Assembly: GCA_004299555.1 (NCBI GenBank)
Contig: SCQU01000029.1
Coordinates: forward strand, 1-64,000
Length of the DNA stretch: 64,000 bases
From: Rhodanobacteraceae bacterium
GTDB lineage: Bacteria; Pseudomonadota; Gammaproteobacteria; Xanthomonadales; Rhodanobacteraceae
Direction of reading: 5' to 3'
In this document: piece after piece, positions 62,974 to 64,000 of the stretch
Position numbering within the stretch: position 1 is the stretch's first letter
Layout: each line of letters begins with the position of its first letter
The notes under the pieces: model-generated
The model's database searches: none
Told to the model about the DNA's origin: nothing
Seen by the model: the letters and a program-made list of their open reading frames with translations, nothing else
Position numbers and translations under genes: made by a program

Positions 62974-64000
62974 GGTTTGCTCCTGTGCGCGGCCGTCCGC
63001 GCGGTGTGCTTGACGGTCTTGGGCAGGTTCTTGGCAGCGGCGCCGCGGGTGGCCTTCGTGCGTTGCGCGACCACGCGCGCCTTGCGCTTGGCAAAGGTGC
63101 GCGGCGCACGAATCTGCGCCTCAACGCAGGCGAGGGCCGTCATGTTGACCACGCGCCGCACGGTGGCCTGCGGCGTCAACACGTGCGCGGGCTTGGCCGC
63201 GCCCATCAGGATCGGCCCCACCACCACGCCGTCGGACATGCAGCGGGTGATGTTGAAAGCTGCGTTGGCGGCCGCGAGGTTGGGAAACACGAGCACGTTG
63301 GCGCGATCGGTGAGGCGCGAGTTCGGGAACAGGCGCCCGCGCAACTCGGGGTTGAGCGCCACGTCGGGCTGCATTTCACCTTCGACCTCGAGCCCGGGCG
63401 CGCGCTCGCGCAGGAGCGCGAGCACGGCCTGCATCTTGCGGGCGGTCGTGGTGTTGCGGCTGCCGAAGTTGGAACCGGCAATCAGCGCGACGCGCGGCTT
63501 GATCCCGAGCATCTTGAGCCGCGCGGTCGCCTGTTCGGTGGCTTCGGCAATCTGCTCGGGATCGGGATCAGCCTGCGTGTGGGTATCGAGGAAGAACGTC
63601 AGTCCCTTGTCGTTGATGACGCCTGACATCGATGCCAGCGAGTGGACCCCGGGGTCGAGGCCGATGATGTCGCGGATGTCGGCGGTCTTGCGCTGGTGGC
63701 GGCCGACGACGCCGCAGATCATCGCATCGGCTTCGCCGCGCGACACCATCAGCGCCGCGATTGCCGCCGTGCGCGAGCGCACCACGGCCTTGGCGGACGC
63801 CGGCGTCACGCCGCGGCGCTGCATCAGCTCGTAGTACTGCTGCCAGTAGGCGTCAAAGCGCGGATCGGAATGGATGTTGACCAGCTCGAAGTCGCGGCCT
63901 TCTTCCAGCCGCAGCCCGATGCGCTGGATGCGGCGGGCGATGACGTCGGGCCGGCCGATCAGGATGGGCCGCGCGAGGCTTTCATCGACCACGGTCTGTA
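62970..64000 (-). CDS. maeB: NADP-dependent malic enzyme, phosphotransacetylase-like C-terminal part (partial)
   Basis: The 5' part lies beyond the window; 343 codons are visible. The sequence SLARPILIGRPDVIARRIQRIGLRLEEG to EGEMQPDVALNPELRGRLFPNSRLTDRANVLVFPNL (given in short: SLARPILIGRP, GVTPASAKAVVRSR, GVVGRHQRKT, VEGEMQPDVAL, ANVLVFPNL) is the Pta-like domain of MaeB-type malic enzymes. No N-terminal malic domain is visible, so a Pta is possible but less likely. The last 46 residues form an unusual Lys/Arg/Ala-rich tail. It overlaps aceE by 4 bases, so pyruvate production and use are cotranscribed. Confidence 0.88.
   Translation of the reverse strand, partial: QTVVDESLARPILIGRPDVIARRIQRIGLRLEEGRDFELVNIHSDPRFDAYWQQYYELMQRRGVTPASAKAVVRSRTAAIAALMVSRGEADAMICGVVGRHQRKTADIRDIIGLDPGVHSLASMSGVINDKGLTFFLDTHTQADPDPEQIAEATEQATARLKMLGIKPRVALIAGSNFGSRNTTTARKMQAVLALLRERAPGLEVEGEMQPDVALNPELRGRLFPNSRLTDRANVLVFPNLAAANAAFNITRCMSDGVVVGPILMGAAKPAHVLTPQATVRRVVNMTALACVEAQIRAPRTFAKRKARVVAQRTKATRGAAAKNLPKTVKHTARTAAHRSKP

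Overview
The window is GC-rich, densely coding chromosomal DNA with genes on both strands. Gene content points to a gammaproteobacterium of the Xanthomonadales (Lysobacterales), perhaps near Rhodanobacteraceae. The main reasons are a xanthomonadin/aryl-polyene type pigment cluster, a hemD-hemX-hemY operon, parA-parB next to rsmG, hemB followed by an UppS-family paralogue, an E3 subunit with its own lipoyl domain, and intergenic hairpin repeats of a kind common in this order. The taxonomic call is inference; no marker was searched.

Layout. 1-603: end of an rRNA operon (23S 3' end, 5S, strong terminator). 672-8276: hemH, tatABC, dinB (Pol IV), a DinB-superfamily protein, and pyruvate dehydrogenase E3 and E2. 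8277-18954: a relic of an ABC ATPase, several exported or lipoprotein genes of unknown role, the ctpA/envC cell-wall pair, an NRDE protein, DUF3014 and DUF1993 proteins and an MFS exporter. 19102-25698: folE, rmuC, two frameshifted genes (a PaaI-type thioesterase and a DUF2845 protein), then hemD-hemX-hemY. 25763-30667: thioesterase, lipoprotein, membrane rhodanese, glycosyltransferase, parB-parA and rsmG. 30807-42117: SPFH protein, hemB, UppS paralogue, quinone reductase, a DHH-motif protein, two hemerythrin proteins (one fused to a cupin-like domain), luciferase-family monooxygenase, FAD-linked D-2-hydroxyacid dehydrogenase, a DMT permease and an alpha/beta hydrolase. 42269-51695: the aryl-polyene cluster. 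51836-53197: a small exported protein and hemF. 53350-55346: an apparently lower-GC islet with a hydrolase and a DUF1778/GNAT toxin-antitoxin pair. 55683-64000: a degenerate multicopper oxidase, an M28 peptidase, aceE and the C-terminal part of a MaeB-type malic enzyme.

How the genes work together. Six haem-pathway genes (hemH, hemD, hemX, hemY, hemB, hemF) lie at four places in 53 kb, so haem synthesis is a recurring theme but not one operon. The pigment cluster supplies ketosynthases, a ketoreductase, two hotdog dehydratases, an acyltransferase, a LolA-like carrier, an RND/MMPL-type exporter and a glycosyltransferase. It has no visible acyl carrier protein, starter ligase or aromatic-starter gene, so those must lie elsewhere. 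Malic enzyme overlaps aceE by 4 bases, joining pyruvate supply to its oxidation, while E2 and E3 lie more than 50 kb away.

The points most worth following up are palindromic repeats translated inside the lipoyl-domain linkers of both E2 and E3, a multicopper oxidase that has lost several trinuclear-copper ligands, the incomplete pigment cluster with a hairpin repeat inside it, and four apparent single-base deletions in two adjacent genes.
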